Made by a program: the position numbers and the translations under genes. DNA of 64,000 bases from CAZLPZ01 sp964561535 (GTDB lineage: Bacteria; Pseudomonadota; Alphaproteobacteria; Micavibrionales; Micavibrionaceae), in the NCBI GenBank assembly GCA_964561535.1, contig CAZLPZ010000001.1, positions 1 to 64,000 on the forward strand. The letters run 5' to 3'. Shown here in pieces: positions 25,912 to 34,433 of this stretch. The number at the start of each line of letters is the position of its first letter. Position 1 is the first letter of the stretch. The notes under the pieces were generated by a model. The model made no database searches. It had not been told where the DNA came from and worked only from the letters and a program-made list of their open reading frames with translations.

Positions 25912-27300
25912 TTATAACACCAACTGCAATATGTCATTCAAATTAGAAAACACCATCAAAAATACCAAAACGACCAACCCAAACCGAAAGGCATAATCTT
26001 GGAAATGGTCAGGCATGGGTTTCCCGCGCATGGATTCATAGGCATAAAACGCCAAATGCCCCCCGTCGAGCATTGGGATCGGAAACAAATTGATCAAACC
26101 CAGATTGATCGACAACAAAGCCGTAAACGTCAAAATCGCGATAAATCCAGCTTGCGCCATATCACTGGCCAAGGTTCCAATACGAATGACCCCCCCCAGT
26201 TCTGTTGCACTTCTTACACCGGTTATCATCTGCCCCAACGCCCCCAAGGAATCAACCGAGATGCGATATGTTTGATACGTTGCCTGAATAATGCCACTGA
26301 AAAGACTATATTTTTTATACTCTTTTACGTTGCCCCCGTACGGAACAAACGCGCCATAATGCGGCGCGCCGGGTATTTTTAAATCCCCATTTTGGGCCAT
26401 CGACGGATCCACACGCACCGATTTAATATCCCCCAACCCCTCAACCGACACAATAAAAGGGCCTTTACCAATATGGCTCAACAATAAAGACCTTGTTTTA
26501 TTAATATTCTTTGCCGTATCAACCCCGGCAACAGCAGTAATGGTTTTCAAATCAAAACCGTTACTGGGGCCCAAAACACCCAAATATCCGCGTTGATGTT
26601 TAAACCCGAACCGATCCAAATCATCGACACGTTTTGCTGCAATATGTAATGTTTCGACCTGGCCCGCACGATCCACCATAATCTCGATCGGTTGATCAAG
26701 CGCGAGCATCACCGTCCGTTTCAAATCATCAAAACTTTCGGCCTGTTTCCCGTTTAAGGACACAATATGATCCCCCGGGCGTAACCCGCCCAAATCCCCT
26801 GCACTCTCGACCTGAACCGCCGCAATGACCGGGGGCGTAATTTCCCGACCTTGTGTAATAAAAAGACCCGTTAACACAACGATCGCAAAGATAAAATTAA
26901 TTGCCGGTCCTGCAAAAACAATCGCCGCCCGTTGGCCCACCGTCTTACTGAAAAATGCCTGATCACGTTCAGACGGTGTCATCATACGCGCCGTTGACCC
27001 CTCCCCCACTTGGTCGGTTTTGCTCGCCCCGGCCGGGTCGGCATCGCCAAACATTTTCACATAACCACCAATCGGCAGCAGGCAAATTTTCCATCGCGTT
27101 CCGTCACGACCTGTTCGGCCCCAAATTTCGCGCCCCATGCCCACGGCAAATTCGTCGACCCGCACCCCGCACAGACGCGCCATCGCATAATGACCCCATT
27201 CATGCACGATCACCAACACCGACAGCACCGCCAAAAACGGCACGGCATACAGCCAAATATTTGAAAGAATAAGAGTAATAAAGTCGGTGATAGAGTCCAT
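25912..27300 (-). CDS. rseP: Site-2 protease RseP
   Basis: An intramembrane zinc protease (M50B) that acts on anti-sigma factors and signal peptide remnants. The 462 residues carry HEWGH (His33-Glu34...His37) in the first helix, PDZ domains (GGLRPGDHIVSLNGK), and the C-terminal NLFPIPMLDGGHL metal-ligand Asp. In most alphaproteobacteria dxr lies upstream; here only 93 nt separate it from cdsA. Confidence 0.96.
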   Translation of the reverse strand: MDSITDFITLILSNIWLYAVPFLAVLSVLVIVHEWGHYAMARLCGVRVDEFAVGMGREIWGRTGRDGTRWKICLLPIGGYVKMFGDADPAGASKTDQVGEGSTARMMTPSERDQAFFSKTVGQRAAIVFAGPAINFIFAIVVLTGLFITQGREITPPVIAAVQVESAGDLGGLRPGDHIVSLNGKQAESFDDLKRTVMLALDQPIEIMVDRAGQVETLHIAAKRVDDLDRFGFKHQRGYLGVLGPSNGFDLKTITAVAGVDTAKNINKTRSLLLSHIGKGPFIVSVEGLGDIKSVRVDPSMAQNGDLKIPGAPHYGAFVPYGGNVKEYKKYSLFSGIIQATYQTYRISVDSLGALGQMITGVRSATELGGVIRIGTLASDMAQAGFIAILTFTALLSINLGLINLFPIPMLDGGHLAFYAYESMRGKPMPDHFQDYAFRFGLVVLVFLMVFSNLNDILQLVL

Positions 27301-27393
27301 AAAACATCCTACAGTAATAAAGCGCCAGATTATACGATAGAGCGACCAAAGCAGTCCGGCAAGATCCCATCGGGTCGCAGGGGAAAATAAAAC

Positions 27394-28068
27394 CTAAATT
27401 ACGGCCAATACCACATAACTGAACAACGCCGCCATCATCAACGAATCAATCCGATCCAAAATACCCCCATGCCCCGGGATCAAGGTACCAGTATCTTTTA
27501 GCCCCGCACGGCGTTTAAAAACCGATATAAACAAATCACCGATTTGACAGACCAGACCCAACATACATCCAGAAAAAAAATCCGTCACAAAGGCAAACGA
27601 GCCTTGATCCATCGCATAGAGAATTAATCCCCCAACCATGGTCACAAGTCCTGCTCCTAACATCGCGCCGCCCAATCCTGCCCAAGTCTTATTGGGTGAA
27701 ATACTCGGGACCCATCTCGGACCGCCATAAGCCTTGCCAAAAATATATCCACCCGTATCACTGGCCCACACAGCCAACAATAACATTAGAACCGCAAACC
27801 ACCCTTCTCCATCGACAAACCGCAACGCGCCAAATGCCCAAAAACAGGCCGGAATATAAATCGCGCCCACAACAGCCGTAAAAACTTTATGCCGCGGCAC
27901 GGCACGGACGAACCCTATCCATTCATATACTGACAACGAAAACGCCGGAATAACGACCATTAAAAACGATAGGGGGTTCCCCACCAGCATGACCAATGCA
28001 ACCGGCCCAAGAATGAGTGCCGAGATCAGGCGTTTTAAAAAACGGGGGGAGATAAAGGGTTGAGACAT
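27394..28068 (-). CDS. cdsA: Phosphatidate cytidylyltransferase
   Basis: Makes CDP-diacylglycerol, the precursor of phospholipids. The 224-residue membrane protein has six or so hydrophobic helices and the signature region ISVFKRRAGLKDTG...IPGHGGILDRIDSLM, with the Lys-Asp, Gly-His-Gly-Gly and Asp-Arg-x-Asp residues. It is shorter than the E. coli enzyme, usual for this order. It follows uppS on the same strand. Confidence 0.93.
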   Translation of the reverse strand: MSQPFISPRFLKRLISALILGPVALVMLVGNPLSFLMVVIPAFSLSVYEWIGFVRAVPRHKVFTAVVGAIYIPACFWAFGALRFVDGEGWFAVLMLLLAVWASDTGGYIFGKAYGGPRWVPSISPNKTWAGLGGAMLGAGLVTMVGGLILYAMDQGSFAFVTDFFSGCMLGLVCQIGDLFISVFKRRAGLKDTGTLIPGHGGILDRIDSLMMAALFSYVVLAVI

Positions 28069-28142
28069 TTTAAAAACCTTCTCGCCGCTTTACACCTCTC
28101 CCATTAGGGAAAAGTGGTCCGCTCACGTTGAACCTACAGCTC

Positions 28143-28883
28143 TCACTTCTTCGCCTTGACCCCACCGAATCGGCGATCACGTTTTGCATATTCGGTAATC
28201 GCCCATTCCAAATCTTCACGTTTAAAATCAGGCCACAAGGTCGGCGTAAAAATCAGCTCTGAATATGCACATTGCCACAACAAGAAATTACTGATCCTCT
28301 GTTCTCCACTCGTTCGAATCAATACATCCGGATCGGGCAGACCGGCGGTCATCAAAAACGCTGGGAATTGCGCTTCGATCTCTTCGCGGCTGGGTTTATG
28401 CCCCATCGCCAATGCATGATCAACCAATTGTTCGGCGGCATGCAATAAATCCATCCGTCCCCCATAATTTAACGCAATCACCAAAGTCAGACGCGAATTA
28501 TGTGCCGTCAATTCTTCGGCCTGATCAATCATTGCAACGATATCTGATGCCAGATCCGCCCGCCGACCGATCACCCGCAACCGTATCCCATTTTTATGGA
28601 GTTCGGCCGTTTCCGCCCGCAGGTAATAGCGCAACAGGCGCATCAGTTCTGACACTTCATCTTCCGGACGTTTCCAATTTTCAGACGAAAACCCAAACAA
28701 GGTCAGATAATCAATCCCAATTTCGGCGGCGGATTCGACCACGCGCTTGACCGCCTCGGCCCCACGTTGGTGACCAAAGGTGCGCGGCAGACCGCGGCTC
28801 GAGGCCCATCGTCCGTTGCCGTCCATAATAATGGCGACATGGCGCGGCGCGGCGGGATTGGTGGGAATACTGGATTTTGTCAT
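28143..28883 (-). CDS. uppS: Undecaprenyl diphosphate synthase
   Basis: Builds the C55 lipid carrier for cell wall and LPS from FPP and IPP. HVAIIMDGNGRWA contains the catalytic Asp21; TLFGFSSENW and the RTSGEQRISNFLLWQ...SELIF block complete the cis-prenyltransferase motifs. The start overlaps the stop of the upstream 65-residue gene by 4 nt (ATGA); AAAGGA precedes it. Confidence 0.97.
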   Translation of the reverse strand: MTKSSIPTNPAAPRHVAIIMDGNGRWASSRGLPRTFGHQRGAEAVKRVVESAAEIGIDYLTLFGFSSENWKRPEDEVSELMRLLRYYLRAETAELHKNGIRLRVIGRRADLASDIVAMIDQAEELTAHNSRLTLVIALNYGGRMDLLHAAEQLVDHALAMGHKPSREEIEAQFPAFLMTAGLPDPDVLIRTSGEQRISNFLLWQCAYSELIFTPTLWPDFKREDLEWAITEYAKRDRRFGGVKAKK

Positions 28884-29077
28884 ACTATTTCCTTTAATCG
28901 AAATGTATGATGATCTGGGGTAGGAACAACTTTTAAGCCCAATTCAAATAAACTTTCTCTATCTTCCAAACGACCACATTGCGAACACATTCCCGATAAA
29001 GGCTGATGATGTTCACAATCCCCCATCGCACCTAGATCCGCTATAGATCTATAAATCTTCTTTAAATCATATGCCAT
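28880..29077 (-). CDS. Unrecognised 65-residue Cys/His protein between frr and uppS
   Basis: I do not recognise this protein. Cys21, His23, His24, Cys31 and Cys34 (CEHH...CSQC) form a compact set that could hold zinc. The start is 2 nt after the frr stop, and its stop overlaps the uppS start by 4 nt, so it is fully embedded in the frr-uppS operon and probably coupled to uppS. It is soluble, with no signal peptide. A zinc-ribbon regulator or small partner protein is a guess. Confidence 0.65.
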   Translation of the reverse strand: MAYDLKKIYRSIADLGAMGDCEHHQPLSGMCSQCGRLEDRESLFELGLKVVPTPDHHTFRLKEIV

Positions 29078-29079
29078 TT

Positions 29080-29634
29080 TTAAACCACCATCATGTCTTT
29101 TTCTTTTTGACCCAACATGTCATCCACACGTTTGATCGCACTGTCCGTTAATTTTTGAATCTCATCGCCCAACCGCTTTAAATCATCTTCGGTAATGTCG
29201 CCGTCCTTTTGGGCACGTTTCAAATGATCCATCCCGTCGCGACGAATATTTCGGATCGCCACACGCGCATCTTCCGCATATTTCGCGGCAACTTTGATCA
29301 ATTCCTTGCGGCGATCTTCGGTCAATTGTGGCACCGGAACGCGAATTACAGTACCCTCGGCGATCGGGTTTAACCCCAATCCCCCATCCCGAATGGCCTT
29401 TTCAACGGCCTTACTAATCGACGCGTCCCACACCGTGACGGCTAGCATGCGCGGTTCCGGTACCGACACCGACCCGCATTGATTAAGCGGCAACATGCCC
29501 CCATACGCCTCGACCATCACGTGTTCCAACAAATTTGTGGACGCACGTCCGGACCGCAGGCCAGAATATTCCTTTTGCAGTTGGGTAACCGCCCCGTCCA
29601 TACGGTGTTGAAGGTCTGCTTTATCAAATGCCAT
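29080..29634 (-). CDS. frr: Ribosome recycling factor
   Basis: Splits post-termination ribosomes together with EF-G. The 184-residue length is standard. Helices of domain I (DKADLQHRMDGAVTQLQKEYSGLRSGRAST, in outline) and the conserved ILP-type region (VPQLTEDRRKELIKVAAKYAEDARVAIRNIRRDG) are present. AAAGGA precedes the ATG. It follows pyrH, the normal order. Confidence 0.97.
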   Translation of the reverse strand: MAFDKADLQHRMDGAVTQLQKEYSGLRSGRASTNLLEHVMVEAYGGMLPLNQCGSVSVPEPRMLAVTVWDASISKAVEKAIRDGGLGLNPIAEGTVIRVPVPQLTEDRRKELIKVAAKYAEDARVAIRNIRRDGMDHLKRAQKDGDITEDDLKRLGDEIQKLTDSAIKRVDDMLGQKEKDMMVV

Positions 29635-29657
29635 TTTATTTTTCCTTTTGACTTATC

Positions 29658-30380
29658 TCAGGCTTTCTTCCTTACAATCGTATATAATCCCTCGGCGCAC
29701 ACCACACGTTTAAAACTTCCAGCTTCACGGATATTAAACACAACGACTGGAATATTATTATCCCGCGCAATCGACACGGCGGCCGGGTCCATAACTTTTA
29801 AATCACGTTGCAACACGTCCATGTGGGTCAGTTCGGGAATATGCACCGCCGTTGGATCTTTTTGCGGGTCGGCCGTAAAAATACCATTAACCTTGGTCCC
29901 CTTCATCATGACATCGCACTGCATTTCGGATGCGCGTAACGCCCCACCCGTATCGGAGGTAAAATAAGGTTGGCCAATGCCGGCCGCAAAAATGACAACC
30001 CGCCCCTTTTCCACATGACGCACAGCACGACGACGGATATAAGGTTCACACACCGCATCAACCGGAATGGCGGATTGGACGCGCGTCTCAACCCCCACTT
30101 TTTCAAGTGCCGATTGTAACGCCAACGCATTCATAATAATCGCAATCATTCCAATATAATCGGCCGTCACCCGGTCCATGCCGTTCGCCGCCCCGGCCAC
30201 GCCCCGAAAGATATTTCCGGCGCCGATAACGACACAAACCTGAACCCCCATGTCATGTACGGCTTTAATCTCGGAAGCCATTTGGTCAGTCGTTTCGGGG
30301 TCAATACCGTATTCACGCGGCCCCATCAAAACCTCGCCTGAGACTTTCAATAAAACGCGTTTAAATTGTGGTGTGGTCAT
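29658..30380 (-). CDS. pyrH: UMP kinase
   Basis: Phosphorylates UMP to UDP. The 240-residue amino-acid-kinase fold shows RVLLKVSGEVLMG, VCVVIGAGNIFRG, and GTKVNGIFTADPQKDP near the end, all UMP-kinase marks. In the usual order rpsB and tsf lie upstream, but here a tRNA gene does. The upstream spacer (30381-30539) carries a decayed repeat (TTATCCCGGCGCAGGCAGGGAT, shown in part). Confidence 0.96.
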   Translation of the reverse strand: MTTPQFKRVLLKVSGEVLMGPREYGIDPETTDQMASEIKAVHDMGVQVCVVIGAGNIFRGVAGAANGMDRVTADYIGMIAIIMNALALQSALEKVGVETRVQSAIPVDAVCEPYIRRRAVRHVEKGRVVIFAAGIGQPYFTSDTGGALRASEMQCDVMMKGTKVNGIFTADPQKDPTAVHIPELTHMDVLQRDLKVMDPAAVSIARDNNIPVVVFNIREAGSFKRVVCAEGLYTIVRKKA

Positions 30381-30401
30381 GATTGTCCCCGGAAAAGAGC
30401 G

Positions 30402-30428
30402 TTATCCCGGCGCAGGCAGGGATCTGGC
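30402..30428. repeat. Decayed TCATCCCGGC-family element
   Basis: TTATCCCGGC then GCAGGCAGGGAT resembles one half-unit of the repeat at 2471 with a few mismatches. It lies between pyrH and tRNA-Ser. Confidence 0.45.
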
Positions 30429-30539
30429 ACTTAAAACTTAAAGCAAGATATTGATTTTTATGGTGAATGGCAAGAGCGATTGATAAGTCTTGCGTTTGTC
30501 GCGTTCCTTGGGTAAAACGATCGCGGCATAGCCCCGCAC

Positions 30540-30626
30540 GGAAGGGTGGTCGAGTGGTTTAAGGCTCCAGTCTTGAAAACTGGCGTAGGTGTAAGCTTAC
30601 CGTGGGTTCGAATCCCACCCCTTCCG
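30540..30626 (+). tRNA. tRNA-Ser (anticodon TGA)
   Basis: The acceptor stem GGAAGGG (30540-30546) pairs with CCCTTCC (30619-30625). The anticodon stem CCAGT/ACTGG encloses CTTGAAA, with anticodon TGA at 30574-30576. A long variable arm (class II) and the T arm GTGGG-TTCGAAT-CCCAC follow. The discriminator is G and CCA is not encoded. All features fit serine. Confidence 0.97.
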
Positions 30627-30754
30627 CGGTGTAAGACCCTAATTCAGGACTTGCGAAAAATAAGGTTTCAGGGCACCATACACTATAAAATTGGATCGGT
30701 TTTAGTCCCCGCGCGGAATGTTAAAAACCATAACCCCCCTTCAAGGTGACCTTG

Positions 30755-31477
30755 ATGATCAATATTAAGACCTCGCCCCAATTTATATGCATGGCCCTGA
30801 TGATCTCGGGATGCGCGACGCATACCTCCCAAAATAATGGTCCCGCAGCCACCACCCTTCCCCCCCACAGTGTCGTTTTGATGGACCCCAGCATTGATGA
30901 CGGTATGCTGCCCGCCCTGGGCGAGGGCTTAAGTAAAGGTGCCGTCACGATTTACAGTTTAAACGGACAAAATGCCCCCCTGCCCCTTAATGTTATTCAA
31001 CAACAACAAGGGCCAATAACCGGCCCCCGCCCCATCCTTAACGCCCCCGATTTTGGTACAGGACAAATTCAATCGGCCCCCCTTATACCCATGACCGGGA
31101 ATCCCGTATCTATTACACGTCCAACCAACATGACGCCGGGGAATAACGACCCTCGTGTGACATTATTTAACCCAGATTCAGGATCCCAAAAGGGGACAAA
31201 AAAGGAAATGCGGCCCCCGGCCACCGACCCCGCTTTACGCCCGCCCCTCTTACCGCCGCCCTTGTCAGATAAAACGCAACCGCTAAAATCGCCCTTTGAC
31301 GGATCGAATGTTTTGGGAACGCCCAAGGATACCACAACCTGGAACCCGCCGCCCACCATAATCGGATCGGACCGGCGTGCCGTTATGGCCGAAGATTTAA
31401 TGACCCCGACTCTGCCCCCAACTGGGACGGCAACCAGCGCAAAGCCCCCCCGCCCACCAAAAGGGATGACGTATTAA
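30755..31477 (+). CDS. Proline-rich lipoprotein, function unknown
   Basis: A 240-residue protein with a lipoprotein signal (hydrophobic FICMALMISG, then Cys, a fitting lipobox). The mature part is almost all low complexity: Pro, Thr, Asn, Gly and Ser, with several Pro-Pro runs and no recognised domain. It is likely unfolded and anchored to the outer membrane. ATG at 30755 is chosen because AAGGTG lies 6 nt upstream; a GTG three codons earlier is possible. It is convergent with the gene at 31480. Confidence 0.7.
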   Translation: MINIKTSPQFICMALMISGCATHTSQNNGPAATTLPPHSVVLMDPSIDDGMLPALGEGLSKGAVTIYSLNGQNAPLPLNVIQQQQGPITGPRPILNAPDFGTGQIQSAPLIPMTGNPVSITRPTNMTPGNNDPRVTLFNPDSGSQKGTKKEMRPPATDPALRPPLLPPPLSDKTQPLKSPFDGSNVLGTPKDTTTWNPPPTIIGSDRRAVMAEDLMTPTLPPTGTATSAKPPRPPKGMTY

Positions 31478-31479
31478 TT

Positions 31480-32634
31480 TTAGCCCAAGGAAGATTCTGG
31501 GCACGCTACTTTTATAACAGACTGCAATTTTGGATGATCTTTTCTTAAGGCACACTGGACAGCCAATGCATGTAAAACGAACTTACGTGCAAGATTTGAT
31601 CGGCGATTGCCGTCAATACTATTGCATTCCTCAAACCCATGTTCCAATACAGAAAGTATTTGCCTCGGAATACCTCCGACATTATTATGTTTTTTATCCG
31701 ATAAAATTGGGGCAATTTCACGTACCAACCATCCACCTTTAAGCAAAGAATAAAATTTGCTTTGAAAATCTGAATGAGCATCTGCGTACGAATGTGAAAA
31801 CTGAACCGATCTCGAGGTTGGAAACAACAAAGCATAAACAAAAGCTTCAGGAAAATTATGGATTAACCGAATATCCATTTCTCTATTGGTGCGTTCCGAT
31901 GATGCCGCGCGCGAACTCTTTTTAGGTTTCTTTTGTTCAACAGCCTTTTCTAAGGCAATTTTTCCAGCTCTATTTTCAGGGATTTGAGATCCTATTTTCT
32001 TTATTTGTTCCTCAATAGGATCCAAAGGAGAAACATCCCCTAATCTTTCATAAACTGGAAGTTGAATAACCATCGGAACAACACCGTTTATTGGCCCATC
32101 AGATGACGTCAGTAAATCTGAAAAATCAACAGGGACGGACTCGCCCTCCTCAATTTTAAAAAGATTCCGCGTTGTAAGAATAAGGTCAATCGGATTCTTT
32201 TCATCCCTTTTTTGGCCATCGTCTAAAATCGCCACAGCCTTATCTTTAAAAACGCTCGAAAGACGGCGGCAGGTAAAATCAATCGTTCCCTTATGATCTC
32301 CCTTTGGATCCAATCCAACAGAAACTGTTCTAAAAAATCGATAAAGATCAGATTCTCCAAACGTCCCGCTAATATAGGGAAGATGACAAAACTTCTTTGC
32401 TGCAATTGCCTGAGCGACCACGATATAATACCGCAAACGATCCTCTTGACACATGCGATGAGGCACTTCCCCTTTAACCAAAACGCTTTGAATAAATCTT
32501 TCCCAATCATCTCGACTCCAAGGAAAATCCTGTGCAAGAGAGTCCGCGATTTCGTCTATAACACGATCATCTGGCTTTTGAATGTATTCCTCTGAATCGC
32601 CAGAACCCAATTTATCCACGATAACACCACCCAT
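31480..32634 (-). CDS. Unrecognised 384-residue protein
   Basis: I do not recognise this protein. It is soluble and A+T-rich for the window, with a Trp/Arg-containing N-terminal region (SLAQDFPWSRDDWERFI), a Ser/Lys/Arg-rich linker (EQKKPKKSSRAASSERTNREMDI) at about residue 235-260 and a C-terminal helical region. No signal peptide, membrane helix or catalytic motif is apparent. There is no good ribosome-binding site; an inverted repeat brackets the start codon. The base composition suggests acquisition from elsewhere. Confidence 0.7.
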   Translation of the reverse strand: MGGVIVDKLGSGDSEEYIQKPDDRVIDEIADSLAQDFPWSRDDWERFIQSVLVKGEVPHRMCQEDRLRYYIVVAQAIAAKKFCHLPYISGTFGESDLYRFFRTVSVGLDPKGDHKGTIDFTCRRLSSVFKDKAVAILDDGQKRDEKNPIDLILTTRNLFKIEEGESVPVDFSDLLTSSDGPINGVVPMVIQLPVYERLGDVSPLDPIEEQIKKIGSQIPENRAGKIALEKAVEQKKPKKSSRAASSERTNREMDIRLIHNFPEAFVYALLFPTSRSVQFSHSYADAHSDFQSKFYSLLKGGWLVREIAPILSDKKHNNVGGIPRQILSVLEHGFEECNSIDGNRRSNLARKFVLHALAVQCALRKDHPKLQSVIKVACPESSLG

Positions 32635-32657
32635 CTATTTGATTTTCTTGGTGTTAT
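32621..32657. promoter_or_regulatory. Inverted repeat around the start of the 384-residue gene
   Basis: ATAACACC (32621-32628) and GGTGTTAT (32650-32657) are perfect inverted repeats separated by 21 nt that include the start codon. In mRNA this could hide the start; in DNA it could be an operator. I cannot choose between them. Confidence 0.4.
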
Positions 32658-32731
32658 ATAGATATCATTATGTCCAGTCAAGGGAATATACAGACTTCCT
32701 TAATTCACTATAGTATAAAGGTAAGCACACC

Positions 32732-33355
32732 TTACCCCACCCAATCATTAACCCGCAACCACTGATCAAGACGGTGATCGAGTTCCGCCATTGTCATTCC
32801 TAAATCCCCGCTCTCGTCTTTAACCCATTTTCTTAAAGACATTATATAAACCAACGTCATAGATGCAATTTTGACTTTCCCCTTTATCCCATCTGTTTGA
32901 ACACCGACGGTCGTCAATACCCCCCCCATCGCCTTCAAAATCGGCAGGGCGACCGTACGTGCCAGGCACGCATCCCCGCGACGAAACACCGCTCCCGCCG
33001 TATCGTCAACCAATCGGATAAACCCAGCGCGATATTCCTGCATCGCATCAAACCGCGCCATAAACAGTTCGAACAAACGATCTTTAATACATCCAGAATC
33101 CCCCCCTAAAAGGGGATGATCATCGGGTACCGCCGCCATCATTCGATCATCCACCCATGTCACAATAAAACGAAATAAATCATCTTTTGTGGTAACCTCC
33201 GGGATCACTGCCCCCCCACAGGCTCGAGCTACAGCCGAAATGGTTACAGAATCCCACCCTTTTTGGGCTATTATCTCCATAACAACACCCACAATATCGT
33301 CCCGCGTGGGGGGGGACACATCATCAGGGGAATTGACAGCACGTTTACGGGGCAT
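32732..33355 (-). CDS. TetR/AcrR-type transcriptional regulator
   Basis: A 207-residue protein. The N-terminal region RDDIVGVVMEIIAQKGWDSVTISAVARACGG (in outline), then TTKDDLFRFIVTWVDDRM, is the helix-turn-helix with the trailing helix of TetR proteins, in a diverged form (the usual Tyr-x-Tyr-Phe is missing). The rest is helical, as expected for a ligand domain. The ATG at 33355 is preferred to GTG one codon earlier. It diverges from the adenosine kinase gene with a 93 nt spacer and may control it. Confidence 0.65.
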   Translation of the reverse strand: MPRKRAVNSPDDVSPPTRDDIVGVVMEIIAQKGWDSVTISAVARACGGAVIPEVTTKDDLFRFIVTWVDDRMMAAVPDDHPLLGGDSGCIKDRLFELFMARFDAMQEYRAGFIRLVDDTAGAVFRRGDACLARTVALPILKAMGGVLTTVGVQTDGIKGKVKIASMTLVYIMSLRKWVKDESGDLGMTMAELDHRLDQWLRVNDWVG

Positions 33356-33448
33356 CACAGTGTCTTTCAGAGAAAAAACGATCTGTGCTGATCAAGTCGC
33401 ACATCCATCCTTTTGTCAAGAACAACCAAAAACAGGAGTATTTCATCC

Positions 33449-34429
33449 GTGTCCACCCCTCTTATAAGCGTCCTTGGTATTGGCAACGCCTTAGTTGACG
33501 TCCTTGCCCGCACCACCGAAAAATTTTTGGTCGATCAGGAAAAATCATACGGCATGATCAAAGGATCGATGAACCTGATCAACGAAGCGCGCGCGGTTGA
33601 ACTTTATGCCCAAATGGGGCCCGGGGTTGAAATGTCGGGGGGGTCTGCCGCCAACACCATCGCCCATCTCGCGGCACTCGGGTCACGTGGAGCCTACATC
33701 GGCAAAGTCGCGGATGATCAATTAGGGGACGTCTTCCGTCATGATTTAAGGACGATGGGTATTGAATATAATACACCTTCCCTGGTATTAGGGGCCAAAA
33801 CCGGACGGTGTTTAATTTTGGTGTCCGATGATTCAACACGCACCATGAATACATTTTTAGGCGCGGCGTCTGGATTACGGGTCGAAGATATTTCCCCCGA
33901 ATTAATCACATCCAGTGCGGTTACATTTTTAGAAGGATATTTATTCGATGAGCCACACTGTAAACAGGCATTTTATGCGGCGGGCGGTATGGCAAACAGC
34001 GCCGGCCACCGCGTGGCGCTGACTTTATCTGACTTATTCTGTGTTGAACGCCACCGCGCCGATTTTTTAAACTTGATCGATCAGCATATTGATATTTTAT
34101 TTGCGAACGAAACCGAGATTAAATCACTGGCCCAAACGGATGACCTGACCGCCGCGTTAAATGCCGTGCGCGGTAAATGCGAAGTTGTCGCGGTGACATT
34201 GGGGGCAAAAGGGTCTGTCATTTTATCCGGCGATCAAACCTATCAAATTTCTGTTGTGGCGCCGTCAAAATTGGTCGATACAACAGGTGCAGGTGATGCG
34301 TATGCCGCCGGATTCTTGCATGGATTTACGCGCGGGATGCCGATGGCAGAATGTGGCCGCATTGCGTCCGAAACCGCATCATCGGTCTTGTCTTATATGG
34401 GGCCGCGCCCGGTACAAAGGGCGGCGTGA
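33449..34429 (+). CDS. PfkB-family adenosine kinase
   Basis: A 326-residue ribokinase-fold sugar/nucleoside kinase. VLGIGNALVDVLA, MSGGSAANTIAHLAALG (signature 1), GRCLILVSDDSTRTMNTFLGA and DTTGAGDAYAAGFL (signature 2 with the catalytic Asp) match the alphaproteobacterial group annotated adenosine kinase. GTG 33449 is used as start because AGGAG lies 10 nt upstream. The downstream solute-binding protein begins 5 nt after the stop. Confidence 0.88.
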   Translation: MSTPLISVLGIGNALVDVLARTTEKFLVDQEKSYGMIKGSMNLINEARAVELYAQMGPGVEMSGGSAANTIAHLAALGSRGAYIGKVADDQLGDVFRHDLRTMGIEYNTPSLVLGAKTGRCLILVSDDSTRTMNTFLGAASGLRVEDISPELITSSAVTFLEGYLFDEPHCKQAFYAAGGMANSAGHRVALTLSDLFCVERHRADFLNLIDQHIDILFANETEIKSLAQTDDLTAALNAVRGKCEVVAVTLGAKGSVILSGDQTYQISVVAPSKLVDTTGAGDAYAAGFLHGFTRGMPMAECGRIASETASSVLSYMGPRPVQRAA

Positions 34430-34433
34430 GGTG

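Noticed and set aside
28088..28130. Possible further copy of the C-rich palindromic repeat between uppS and cdsA
   Set aside because: Only a CTCCCATTAGGGA core matches; too short and imperfect to include.
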